Source: Candidatus Opimibacter skivensis
GTDB lineage: Bacteria; Bacteroidota; Bacteroidia; Chitinophagales; Saprospiraceae
Assembly: GCA_016721905.1 (NCBI GenBank)
Contig: JADKHH010000007.1
Location: 1-64,000 of the forward strand
Direction of reading: 5' to 3'
Length of the DNA: 64,000 nt
The position numbers and the translations under genes are program-made. A model generated the notes under the pieces. That model ran no database searches and was not told the origin of the DNA. It worked only from the letters and a program-made list of their open reading frames with translations. Shown here in pieces: positions 47,286 to 56,111 of this stretch. Position 1 is the stretch's first letter. Each line of letters opens with the position of its first letter.

Positions 47286-50200
47286 TTAATCTATGGGTAA
47301 AATAATTTCAACTCGTGTTCCCGCCGGGCTGTGGTCCGCATCATATAGGTCGATGATCTTAAATGGTGTAAATCCGTTTGCCGGATTCAGGTGGGACAAT
47401 CGCTCTTTGACAATCGCAAGCCCCTTACTCTCATTGACGATGGTATCATTAAATTTAGATTTAAGGGATGCTTCACGACCGATGCCATTGTCTTCTACAT
47501 GGATATAGAGGTGACTTGCGTCGGAAGTGATCTGTATGGATAAATGCCCTGGAGAAACTTTCTTTAACAGCCCATGCCTAATAGCATTCTCCACCTGAGG
47601 CTGAATGAAAAACGGTGGGATATCTACCGCATGTATATTGATTTCGGGAGAAACTTTAATATCATAGGTAAATTTGTCAGGGAATCGCATGTTCTCCAGT
47701 TCGAGGTAATCCTTGATGAGCATGATTTCGTCTGCCAGGGGTATCCTGTTTTGTGCCGAAATATTGAGCACCGTACGCAATATCCTTGAAAACTTGGTCA
47801 GGTATTTCATCGCACCTTCTATGTCATGAATAATCATAAACTGCTGTATGGAGTTCATGGAATTATAAATGAAATGGGGATTCATCTGGGCTTGCAGGGC
47901 TCTTCGCTCAAGCTCCACAATTTTTCGGTTGACTTCTGCTTCCATTTTATCCTTTCGTTTTATCGCTTTTTCTCGGCTGCGGATGAACCAGAAAAACAGA
48001 CCGAGCAAACACAGGATGGCGATCAGGCGAAACCAGGCTGTGGCGTAAAAGGGAGGGGAAATATGAATGGGAATCTTCAGGTCACTTTCGGACCAAACCT
48101 GGTCGCCGGTGATAGCTTTTGCATGCAGGATATACCTGCCTGGCTGTAATCCGGAAATGAGCACACTACGTTGGAGTCCGAGGTCAATCCAGTCTTCGTG
48201 TAAGCCTTCCATTTTGTACATATACCTGACATCCTGCTGGTCGGCAAAATGAAGTCCTGTAAATTCAAATCCGAGTAATTTATCCTGATAGGACAACTCT
48301 AAACCACCTGCAAAATCTTCATCGGTATACCCGCAAAAATCGATTTCATTGTTGATTGAAAATGATGACAGAAACATCTTCGGGGGTGTAGGATTGCTTC
48401 GCAATTTTCCAGGGTGAAAGTAGTCCACCCCATTTTTACCACCAAAAAATAATACGCCGGCATCACTAACATATTTGCTTCTCGTATAATAACTAAAGTT
48501 GGACAGTCCATCTGATGCATCATAATTGACGAACACATCGCGCACCGGATCATACTCGGCAATACCGGAATGCGTCGAAACCCACACCATGCCATCAGGT
48601 GTACAAATGACCGAAGCGATGTAATCATTAGCAAGGCCATTATTCTTGTCAAAGGTTTTCATTTCAAAGGAGACCGGATCAAACCTGACAAGGGCCACAT
48701 CCGTCGCCAGCCAGAGAAGTCCATCACTGTCCACATCGATATCCAATACACTTCTGCTAGGCAAAGAAGATAAAACTCCAGGCTGTGGAAGAAACTGAAT
48801 GATCTCTCCGGAACCCGGATCAAGTCTGCACAGTCCATTCAGGTCGCTGGCAAACCAGATATAACCTTTGGCATCCTGCCTGATCGTCTGGACATACTGC
48901 CCCTTGGCCGAAGTATCTGATCCTACTGTATAGGTCCTCATGATCCCCTCCGATTCAGAAAACAAATACAACCCATGGTATCCGCCTATCCAGATGTTGC
49001 CTGTTGCATCCTGGAAAGCAGCGCGATTAGTGCCATTGGCGGGGAAACTGGCTATTATTTTTCCATCGGGGTTCATGACGGAGAGATTACTGAATCCCAC
49101 AATTATTAGATTGCCGCTCATCACTTTCAATACTCCCTGAATGTGATCCACAGGCAAGCTATGCTTACCGATTTCCTTCGTTGAAAAATGAATGGCCGCA
49201 GAGGTGCGTTGATCAAATCGCACTAACCCCTTTTCGCGATATCCAAACCAAAGGAAATCTCCCGTTCCATAAACACAACTGTTGGACTGATGAAAAGCAA
49301 AGGGATGTAAATAGGTATTAAAACCTTTTGGATATGGATAGATATAAAAACCTTCCACCGGTAACCATGCATTACCACTATGATCGATAAATGGCTCTCT
49401 GAAAAAACGTTCATGCGCGATATCACTGTTCATGGTACTCTGCAGAAATAAGGTAGAGTCCCTGAAATCGTAACCGTATGCCTGATCCCCAAATACAAGA
49501 GCCCACAAACGGTTGTCGAGGTCAAAAGTGAATTGGAGATTACGAGTAGCTGAAACGAAAGGAATATTTGAGAATGCCTTGAACTGCCAATGATCCGGTG
49601 ATGTAAAAAAGAGTCTTGTTGCTTGACCCGGACAACTCACCCAAAGCCTCCCTATCCTGTCAAACTCTATGTCCTGTATGGCTACGGGTGGTAAGCCGGA
49701 AAAATCTGCCGGACCATAGATTTTATCTCGTTGGATGTCAATCATGGCAAGCCCCTCCGCCGTACCTATCCATATCCTTCCTTTGGTATCCGTAGTGAGC
49801 ACATTGGGTTTAGAAAAGAATGATGTCGAAAAATTCTTTGTGTGGTTTGATCTGTAGGGTTCTACAAGAAAATCATTTCCCCTTTTACTTACCATGTATA
49901 ATCCGGCATCAGAAGCTATCCACATACGACCCGTCGAATCCTCTGTAATATCGATGATCCTTAGAGGAACCTTGTCCATGTATCCGGGAGGAATTTCAAT
50001 TTTATAAAAGACCGATTTTGCATCATCGGAGACGTTCAGGCCGACACCTGTAATACCTAGCCAAAGCCTTCCTTTTGAATCTGCATAAAGCGCTGTAATG
50101 TTGTTTCCTGAAATGGAGGTTGTATCCAGGTGATTATGCCGGTATGATTTTACCGTATACCCATCATACCTTGCCAAACCATCAAGTCCTGCCATCCACA

Positions 50201-50384
50201 TCAAACCATGCTCATCCTGGATCACCCCGCTAAAAAGGTTGCTTGGAAGACCTTCCTCGTCACTCAATCGTTCAAAACGAATGATATCAGGTTGAGCAGC
50301 CCCCTGTACCAAACAAAAGAAAAATCCCACCGGCAGAAACCGGAAGATCAAATAAGTAACGTGGACGTAAATACAACTGTACAT
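47286..50384 (-). CDS. LytS-type sensor histidine kinase with propeller and Y_Y_Y domains
   Basis: The 1032-residue protein has a signal peptide (LIFRFLPVGFFFCLVQGAAQ) and two seven-bladed propellers of the two-component-regulator type outside the membrane (GLMWMAGLDGLARYDG; GRLWLGITGVGLN; GMVWVSTHSGIAEYD). A Y_Y_Y domain (RYMYKMEGLHEDWIDLG) precedes one membrane helix (WFRLIAILCLLGLFFWFI, about residues 779-796). The cytoplasmic part has the phospho-accepting His837 in QMNPHFIYNSMNSIQQF, then PQVENAIRHGLLKK and EDNGIGREA for ATP binding. It should sense a periplasmic or extracellular ligand, as in SusR-like systems, and pass phosphate to the regulator 11 bases downstream. The gene is intact. 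It is divergent from the three S74 genes. Confidence 0.93.
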   Translation of the reverse strand: MYSCIYVHVTYLIFRFLPVGFFFCLVQGAAQPDIIRFERLSDEEGLPSNLFSGVIQDEHGLMWMAGLDGLARYDGYTVKSYRHNHLDTTSISGNNITALYADSKGRLWLGITGVGLNVSDDAKSVFYKIEIPPGYMDKVPLRIIDITEDSTGRMWIASDAGLYMVSKRGNDFLVEPYRSNHTKNFSTSFFSKPNVLTTDTKGRIWIGTAEGLAMIDIQRDKIYGPADFSGLPPVAIQDIEFDRIGRLWVSCPGQATRLFFTSPDHWQFKAFSNIPFVSATRNLQFTFDLDNRLWALVFGDQAYGYDFRDSTLFLQSTMNSDIAHERFFREPFIDHSGNAWLPVEGFYIYPYPKGFNTYLHPFAFHQSNSCVYGTGDFLWFGYREKGLVRFDQRTSAAIHFSTKEIGKHSLPVDHIQGVLKVMSGNLIIVGFSNLSVMNPDGKIIASFPANGTNRAAFQDATGNIWIGGYHGLYLFSESEGIMRTYTVGSDTSAKGQYVQTIRQDAKGYIWFASDLNGLCRLDPGSGEIIQFLPQPGVLSSLPSRSVLDIDVDSDGLLWLATDVALVRFDPVSFEMKTFDKNNGLANDYIASVICTPDGMVWVSTHSGIAEYDPVRDVFVNYDASDGLSNFSYYTRSKYVSDAGVLFFGGKNGVDYFHPGKLRSNPTPPKMFLSSFSINNEIDFCGYTDEDFAGGLELSYQDKLLGFEFTGLHFADQQDVRYMYKMEGLHEDWIDLGLQRSVLISGLQPGRYILHAKAITGDQVWSESDLKIPIHISPPFYATAWFRLIAILCLLGLFFWFIRSREKAIKRKDKMEAEVNRKIVELERRALQAQMNPHFIYNSMNSIQQFMIIHDIEGAMKYLTKFSRILRTVLNISAQNRIPLADEIMLIKDYLELENMRFPDKFTYDIKVSPEINIHAVDIPPFFIQPQVENAIRHGLLKKVSPGHLSIQITSDASHLYIHVEDNGIGREASLKSKFNDTIVNESKGLAIVKERLSHLNPANGFTPFKIIDLYDADHSPAGTRVEIILPID

Positions 50385-50551
50385 AAAAGGTATAGTAAAC
50401 TACGACAATCCTTAATAAAACCCGGATGACCGTTTGATGAATCACCCTGATGGTTGAGTAGCAGGTCAGCATGGCTTAATATCTGAAATAACACCCCTGG
50501 TCATCAAACCAGCACTTCTAAAGTAATCAACACAGGCCAATCCTGCAGGGA

Positions 50552-50563
50552 GCCATCGATGGC
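50552..50563. promoter_or_regulatory. Perfect 12-bp palindrome between divergent genes
   Basis: GCCATCGATGGC is a perfect palindrome midway between the kinase start (50384) and the S74 gene start (50767), flanked by CCTGCAGG and CCTACAGG. It is a candidate operator or hairpin. LytTR sites are usually direct repeats, so a different regulator may bind. Nothing else was recognised in 50385-50766. Confidence 0.35.
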
Positions 50564-50766
50564 CTACAGGCTTTATGTATCATTGGCTTGATATCCGGTA
50601 TGATTGATTGAACAACCTGCCAAATCAAGCCCCTGGCATGCTACAGGATCTACCTGCGACAAAGTTTAAAAAATAAACCACTCGATTTTAATCCAAACGT
50701 ATCATCTGCCAAACGGCCATGGCAGGAAATGATCCTCCTCCTTTGATTTGCAGAAAAAATAATCAG

Positions 50767-52239
50767 ATGGCAACAAGAATAGTATTAATCGTGTCGATCC
50801 TTTTCTTCGGAATCAAAATTTCAGCCCAACAACGACTTGGCATCAATACCAATACCCCTGTCAGGACCCTGGATGTAGTGGGTACCGCAGACACCCAGGT
50901 GCGGGTGCATTCGAAGAGTGATGAAATAATCGCAGAGGCGGGTATAGAACTAGTGACCGGCCCGGGAAACTTTTCGGCATTAGATTGGAAACTCTACAAT
51001 GACGGTGGTCTTTTTAAAATTGCATACAACGATGACAATTTCACTGGATCCTCTACCGAAGTATTTCGGATCAATGAATCCGGAGAGACGGGATTGGGAA
51101 CAGGACAACCTTATAGCAAACTACACATTGATGGTGGCTCATTTATCGCCGGCGGAGGGCATGGTTATTTGAAAATAGGAAGCCTCACATCGTACAATCT
51201 TGCCTTCGACAACAATCAAATACTGGCTCTGCAAAACGGAAATCCAGCTCCCTTACACTTTCAAGCCAATGGTGGTAACACCCATTTTGGACTATCTGGA
51301 GGCAACACCTACATGGCTCTGGGCGGAGGTGCTGTTGGGGTAGGTACTTCAACCCTGGACGCAGCCCTCACAATTGAAGATGACAATTTTCAAATGAGCA
51401 TCGACAATGATACAGACGATGCCAACACGTGGCACATTGGTGCAAGCAGTGATAACTGGCAATCAGGAGGCGATCAACTCCTATTCAGTCCAACAGGCAG
51501 CTCAGGCGATGCAGTCCTGCGCCTGATGGATGTGACAGATAATGATGGTACGAATGCTCCAGTGATGATCCATACCAACACTGACCACACCTTGCTGCTA
51601 GACGGAAATGAGATTGATACACGGGGTACACCATTGTATATAAATTACAACACAGAAGAGGACACCTACATCAATCCCTCCGGAGGGCGGGTTGGGATAG
51701 GCACCACAAATCCCCAGGCCATGCTTCATGTCAATGCCTCAAGCGGCGACATCCTGACCTTGCAGGCAGGAAACGCCAAATGGCATTTAAATCCCATTAA
51801 TTCAGGGGATAATGATCTCGGTATTTTTTGGCCTGAAATAAATGGCACCTATGCACGCGTAGATGGAGTTACAGGCCAGTGGTCACATATTTCGGATCGG
51901 ACAGCAAAAGAAATGATCCAACCATTGGAAAGTGTATTGGATAAAGTTATGCAACTCAACACCTATACCTATTCCTTTAAGCATGATTCCACGCATACCC
52001 TTATGACAGGTATCATAGCACAGGAAGCTGAATCCCTCTTTCCTGAAATCGTATTTGAAAATGAAGGTCAATATGGTGTCGCCTATTCCCAGCTGGCCGT
52101 CATCGGTATAAAAGCAATCCAGGAACAACAGGCATTGATCGATACATTAAGAGAGAAAGTCAGGTTGCTCCGTCTTCGATCTATACAACCTGAAATGCAA
52201 GACGCATCTCAACAAGCATCAGTTATAAAGCCCTATTAA
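50767..52239 (+). CDS. Tail-fibre-like protein with S74 autocleavage domain, paralogue 1
   Basis: The ATG at 50767 starts a signal peptide (RIVLIVSILFFGIKISAQ); the frame open from 50719 adds a polar stretch and is unlikely to be used. The mature protein begins QRLGINTNTPVRTLDVVGTA, followed by beta-rich shaft sequence and a shared core (LLLDGNEIDTRGTPLYINYN; TYINPSGGRVGIGTTNPQAM). The S74 domain starts at about residue 376 with SDRTAKEMIQPL: Ser and Lys five residues on are kept, though the usual RRLKENI is altered. TGIIAQEAESLFPEIVF and a coiled coil end the chain. It should assemble as a trimer and cut off its own C-terminus. It has 40-50 percent-looking similarity with the next two genes. 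Confidence 0.88.
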   Translation: MATRIVLIVSILFFGIKISAQQRLGINTNTPVRTLDVVGTADTQVRVHSKSDEIIAEAGIELVTGPGNFSALDWKLYNDGGLFKIAYNDDNFTGSSTEVFRINESGETGLGTGQPYSKLHIDGGSFIAGGGHGYLKIGSLTSYNLAFDNNQILALQNGNPAPLHFQANGGNTHFGLSGGNTYMALGGGAVGVGTSTLDAALTIEDDNFQMSIDNDTDDANTWHIGASSDNWQSGGDQLLFSPTGSSGDAVLRLMDVTDNDGTNAPVMIHTNTDHTLLLDGNEIDTRGTPLYINYNTEEDTYINPSGGRVGIGTTNPQAMLHVNASSGDILTLQAGNAKWHLNPINSGDNDLGIFWPEINGTYARVDGVTGQWSHISDRTAKEMIQPLESVLDKVMQLNTYTYSFKHDSTHTLMTGIIAQEAESLFPEIVFENEGQYGVAYSQLAVIGIKAIQEQQALIDTLREKVRLLRLRSIQPEMQDASQQASVIKPY

Positions 52240-52286
52240 CTAATCATTCCTTTCAACATTATCACGACAACTAAACGCAAAAGAAA

Positions 52287-53705
52287 ATGAATATTTCTCA
52301 TCGCCTCCTTTACTTTGCCTTACTCACCTGGCTTCCATGGATGGCCCAGGCTCAAAATGTAGGTATCAATACCAATGCGCCTGTGAGGAGTCTCGAAATC
52401 TATGGCAACCTGAATCAACATGCCCGCGTACAAACCACTAACACCATCGGCTCTGAAGCAAACCTGGAATTACTCACGGGGCCTCCGGCTTCTACCGGAC
52501 ATGATTACAAAATCGCAAATGATGTCGGTGTATTCAAGATTATCACAGGCACTGATGATTTCGCCACCGAAGGAAATGAACTGTGGCGTATCAATGCATC
52601 TGGCGATGTCGGCATTGGCACCTCTACCCCAACTTCCAGAGTTCATATTGAAGGTGGTCAGGAAGCCTCCAATACAGGTGATGGGTACCTGTTGATTGGT
52701 TCAAAATCCGGGACAAATATGGTGATGGATCAAAACGAGATCCTGAGTCGCAATAATGGAAGTGCGTATCATCTTTCCCTGCAATCGCACGGTGGAGATA
52801 CACACATTGGTGATGGTGGCGGACACACTTATATCGGAAGTTCAACAGGAAACCTGGGCATAGGCTTATCCTCTCCGACTTCGAGTATGACCATTGAAGA
52901 TGATGGCATACAAATAGCCCTTCGAAATACAAACGGTGGCCTCAATGACTGGTATATCGGAGCGAGTAATACTGACTGGATTGCCGGTGACAACCAGCTA
53001 CTATTCAGTCCGTCACAGTCCTCCGATGACGCCGTATTGCGCATGCTCAATGTGACGGAAAACGGTGGCGTAGTTGCACCCGTCATGCTCCGGTCCAATG
53101 CCAGCCAAATCATGCTGCTGGATGGAAATGAAATTGATACCAAATCGGAGCCCCTCTATATCAATCACAACTCAGATGAAGAAACGTATATCAATCCTTC
53201 AGGTGGACGTGTAGGTATGGGCAATGTCAATCCTTCCACTACGTTGCATATCACTACCCAGGATGATGAATTTGCGATACGTCTTCAAAAAGGAAGTGCA
53301 GCCTGGGACCTTAATCCAGTAACTCCATTTAATTACCTCGGCTTTATCAAAGATGGATGGACACTGGCACAAGTCAACGGGGCCAGTGGTCAATGGATCA
53401 CCATTTCAGACCGGAGACTCAAAGAAAATATTTTTGAGCTACCGGAGGTCATGGATAAAATCAACGGATTAAAAACGTATTCATACGCTTACAAAAATGA
53501 TCCGTCCCATAGCCTGCAAACAGGCGTCATCGCACAGGAGATCGTGGACACTTTCCCGGAACTTGTCAGAGGTACTGATGGTCAATACACAGTGGCCTAT
53601 TCCAAGCTCTCGGTGTATATCCTCAAGGCACTACAGGAACAGCACGAAGAAATTGATTTGCTGGAGAAAGAGATTCTCGCCCTACTGGCCGCTGACGAAA
53701 AATAA
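52287..53705 (+). CDS. Tail-fibre-like protein with S74 autocleavage domain, paralogue 2
   Basis: It follows paralogue 1 after 47 bases. The signal peptide (LLYFALLTWLPWMAQAQ) leads into NVGINTNAPVRSLEIYGNLN. The shaft shares DWYIGASNTDWIAGDNQLLF then SPSQSSDD with paralogue 3, and LLDGNEIDTKSEPLYINHNS with both. The S74 domain starts at about residue 374 with SDRRLKENIFELPEVMDKIN; the Ser-Asp and the Lys are intact. TGVIAQEIVDTFPELVRGTD and a terminal coiled coil (LLEKEILALL) complete it. Of 472 residues, the first 350 form the displayed part after cleavage. Where it goes is unknown: it has no T9SS sorting domain. Confidence 0.88.
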   Translation: MNISHRLLYFALLTWLPWMAQAQNVGINTNAPVRSLEIYGNLNQHARVQTTNTIGSEANLELLTGPPASTGHDYKIANDVGVFKIITGTDDFATEGNELWRINASGDVGIGTSTPTSRVHIEGGQEASNTGDGYLLIGSKSGTNMVMDQNEILSRNNGSAYHLSLQSHGGDTHIGDGGGHTYIGSSTGNLGIGLSSPTSSMTIEDDGIQIALRNTNGGLNDWYIGASNTDWIAGDNQLLFSPSQSSDDAVLRMLNVTENGGVVAPVMLRSNASQIMLLDGNEIDTKSEPLYINHNSDEETYINPSGGRVGMGNVNPSTTLHITTQDDEFAIRLQKGSAAWDLNPVTPFNYLGFIKDGWTLAQVNGASGQWITISDRRLKENIFELPEVMDKINGLKTYSYAYKNDPSHSLQTGVIAQEIVDTFPELVRGTDGQYTVAYSKLSVYILKALQEQHEEIDLLEKEILALLAADEK

Positions 53706-53775
53706 ATTCAATTCCTTCAGTGCATTTGAGCGATCCATCCAATTGTGTAATAAAATATAAAACCAATAAAGCATC

Positions 53776-55170
53776 ATGCAGACAAAAGTGATTATACAAC
53801 TCATCATGTCCATCGGAATTATTCCTTTCGCCTACAGCCAACAACGAGTCGGTATCAACACGACCAGCCCTGTCAGGCCATTGGAAATAAGTGGAAATGT
53901 TTCAGAATATATGCGCATCCATTCCTCCACTATTGGGGCAAGGGTTGGCTTAGAATTGATCAGAGGTGATGAATTTTCAGCTGCCAGGGATTGGCTGGTT
54001 GAAAATCATGGGGGCATCCTGAAATTCTATACAGGCACGGATAACTTCACTACAACCGGAGATGAGATGATGCGCATCAACACGAATGGCTTTGTTGGCA
54101 TAGGAACGACAGCTCCCTTGACCCGGCTGCATATCGATGGAGGCGAAGATGCATCAGGTACATTGGATGGCTATCTCATGCTGGGGAGCAAAACAGGAAG
54201 TAACCTCATCATGGATCAGAATGAAATCATGTCACGGCTCAATGGGGCTCCGTCAACCCTATACCTGCAAACAGGTGGTGGCAATACGTGGTTTGGAGAT
54301 GGCAATGTGTACATGGGCGAAGGAGGAGGGAATGTAAGCATCGGCAATGCAGGGCTGCATCAACGCATGAATGTCAACGGATCAACTTATCAGGTTCAGC
54401 TGAGGAACCCGGAGGACGGCCTCAATGACTGGTACATTGGGGCAAGCTCCAATGATTGGTTGACGGGAGATGACCTGTTACTCTTCAGTCCGACATCAGG
54501 CTCTTCCGATGCTACTCTCAGGTTGAAAAGAGTTACTGAAAATAACGGGAGTGAAGCACCTGTAATGATCACATCTCCATCATCGCATACGCTCTACCTG
54601 GATGGAAATGAAATAGACAGTGGAACACCATTGCATATCAATCACAATTCAGATGAAGAAACATATATCAACCCAAGTGGAGGTAAAGTCGGGATCGGCA
54701 CCTCGAATCCATATGGATTACTGACTATCAAAACAACTGAGTTTGGTCTTGGGCTCCAGCGTGGAACTGATACCTGGTGGATTGCTCCCACCACAACGGG
54801 TGTCGTCAATTTCTTTAAGAATTCTATACTCCTGGCTTACTTCTCTTATGATAATGGAGGTGATTGGGTAGCTGTGTCGGATCGGCGGTTGAAAGAAAAT
54901 ATTCAACCCTTGCGTCCCATGATGGATAAGATCAATCAACTCAAACTCTATACCTACAGCTTCAAACATGATCCAAATTCACGCATGGATATCGGTGTGA
55001 TGGCACAAGAGGCGGAATCCATTTTTCCGGAAGTAGTCAGTTATTCCAACGATCAATACGGCGTCTGTTATGATCAGCTGACCGTCATCGGCATCAAGGG
55101 CATTCAGGAGCAACAGGCGCGGCTGGAACAACTTGAAGCTCAGGTAGAGCGATTGATGCAAGCCAAGTAA
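53776..55170 (+). CDS. Tail-fibre-like protein with S74 autocleavage domain, paralogue 3
   Basis: It follows paralogue 2 after 70 bases. The signal peptide (VIIQLIMSIGIIPFAYSQ) leads into QRVGINTTSPVRPLEISGNV. The shaft has Gly-rich turns (GGGNTWFGDGNVYMGEGGG) and the shared block DWYIGASSNDWLTGDDLLLF. The S74 domain begins at about residue 367 with SDRRLKENIQPLRPMMDKIN, followed by IGVMAQEAESIFPEVVSYSN and a long coiled coil (QEQQARLEQLEAQVERLMQA). The Ser-Lys pair is intact. It is the last gene of the tandem group; a GCAGTGAGCAG word array follows its stop directly. Confidence 0.88.
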   Translation: MQTKVIIQLIMSIGIIPFAYSQQRVGINTTSPVRPLEISGNVSEYMRIHSSTIGARVGLELIRGDEFSAARDWLVENHGGILKFYTGTDNFTTTGDEMMRINTNGFVGIGTTAPLTRLHIDGGEDASGTLDGYLMLGSKTGSNLIMDQNEIMSRLNGAPSTLYLQTGGGNTWFGDGNVYMGEGGGNVSIGNAGLHQRMNVNGSTYQVQLRNPEDGLNDWYIGASSNDWLTGDDLLLFSPTSGSSDATLRLKRVTENNGSEAPVMITSPSSHTLYLDGNEIDSGTPLHINHNSDEETYINPSGGKVGIGTSNPYGLLTIKTTEFGLGLQRGTDTWWIAPTTTGVVNFFKNSILLAYFSYDNGGDWVAVSDRRLKENIQPLRPMMDKINQLKLYTYSFKHDPNSRMDIGVMAQEAESIFPEVVSYSNDQYGVCYDQLTVIGIKGIQEQQARLEQLEAQVERLMQAK

Positions 55171-55173
55171 TAG

Positions 55174-55215
55174 CATAAGGCAGTGAGCAGTGAGCAGAGC
55201 AGTGAGCAATAGGCA
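55174..55215 (+). repeat. Short-word array after a stop codon (GCAGTGAGCAG)
   Basis: GCAGTGA words follow the stop at 55170 at once. They are the same as in 27333-27385 and 8089-8200, in the same sense orientation behind a gene. Confidence 0.75.
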
Positions 55216-55255
55216 TTGGGCCAAGAGCAAAATATAGCCGCATCAACTATAAACT

Positions 55256-55390
55256 CATAATCGCATCATCATATCAACACATCAACTCATCAACATATCA
55301 ACCCATCAACACATCAACACATCAACACATCAACCTATCAACTTATCAACAAATCAACCTATCAACAAATCAACTAATCAACTAATCAAC
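55256..55390 (+). repeat. ATCAAC word array directly before the globin start
   Basis: CATCAACA, ATCAACTT and ATCAACAA words of period 8 run to within ten bases of the ATG at 55398. The strand corresponding to mRNA contains no G within the array after 55256. The same words precede the ATG at 19838. Confidence 0.85.
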
Positions 55391-55397
55391 AAAAAAC

Positions 55398-55769
55398 ATG
55401 GAAACAACAGTCACAGAAACACTTTTCGCCCGTATCGGGGGGATGAATGCCGTCGATGCGGCAGTTGACATCTTCTACAGCAAAGTCATGATGGATGACA
55501 GGATCAACCATTTCTTTTTTCATATTGACATGAACAGGCAAAGCGGAAAGATGAAGGCATTCTTAGCCTTTGCCTTTGGTGCTCCATTCCCTTATCCCGG
55601 GTTGGCGATGAGGGAAGCACATCAGCATATGCATCTGACGGAGGTCCATTTCAATGCTGTCGCTGAACATCTGGTATCCACCCTGGAGGAACTCCATGTG
55701 CCCAAGCCTCTCATTGATGAGGTGGTAATGGTGGCCATCTCTGTAAAGAATGATGTACTCAATACCTGA
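55398..55769 (+). CDS. glbN: Group 1 truncated haemoglobin (trHbN-like)
   Basis: The 123-residue globin aligns well with group 1 truncated haemoglobins: LFARIGGMNAVDAAVDIFYS at the start, then RINHFFFHIDM, and AFGAPFPYPGLAMREAHQHM. By comparison with the mycobacterial protein, the haem-ligating proximal His is His75 and the distal B10 Tyr is Tyr27. Such proteins bind O2 and turn nitric oxide into nitrate or carry oxygen in the cytoplasm. The length is typical for the family. No reductase gene is adjacent. The 5' leader consists of the G-free ATCAAC array, which should leave the start codon fully exposed. Confidence 0.9.
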   Translation: METTVTETLFARIGGMNAVDAAVDIFYSKVMMDDRINHFFFHIDMNRQSGKMKAFLAFAFGAPFPYPGLAMREAHQHMHLTEVHFNAVAEHLVSTLEELHVPKPLIDEVVMVAISVKNDVLNT

Positions 55770-55783
55770 AAGTTGAGGATGTC

Positions 55784-55842
55784 TTAAGCAATTTCAAGAA
55801 GGGTAATCCATTCGGTGATCCGAATGATCGCCATCTGCTTAA
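55784..55842 (+). terminator. Nested hairpin after the globin gene
   Basis: CATTCGG-TGAT-CCGAATG (55809-55826) lies within the outer pair TTAAGCA (55784-55790) and TGCTTAA (55836-55842), 15 bases after the stop. A T-rich stretch follows later. The rest of the gap to 56111 contains an 84-codon frame (55861-56115) with no recognisable product, which I do not call. Confidence 0.5.
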
Positions 55843-56111
55843 ACCGATTCATTTTCTTTTATGAACTTAAGCATAGAACAGCGGTATGCACTTGCATATC
55901 GCTTTCTTTTTTTTAAATATTTCTTAAAATCTCACCAATTTAATCGACACGAGAACATATTTTCTATCTTTCGGAAAGAAATCAGGTGGACTGCTGATCC
56001 AAAGAACCAAATCAAGATGTCATCAGGATATTCCCTCAGTATCCTTTTCTATGGTCAGGCACACCTTCGTGTTATTCTATTCTTTAATGATTCAAAACAA
56101 ATCAATCCTTT

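Noticed and set aside
46519..50384. Toxin-antitoxin, restriction or other defence system in the window
   Set aside because: No nuclease, methylase, helicase or paired small-gene signatures were found on either strand.
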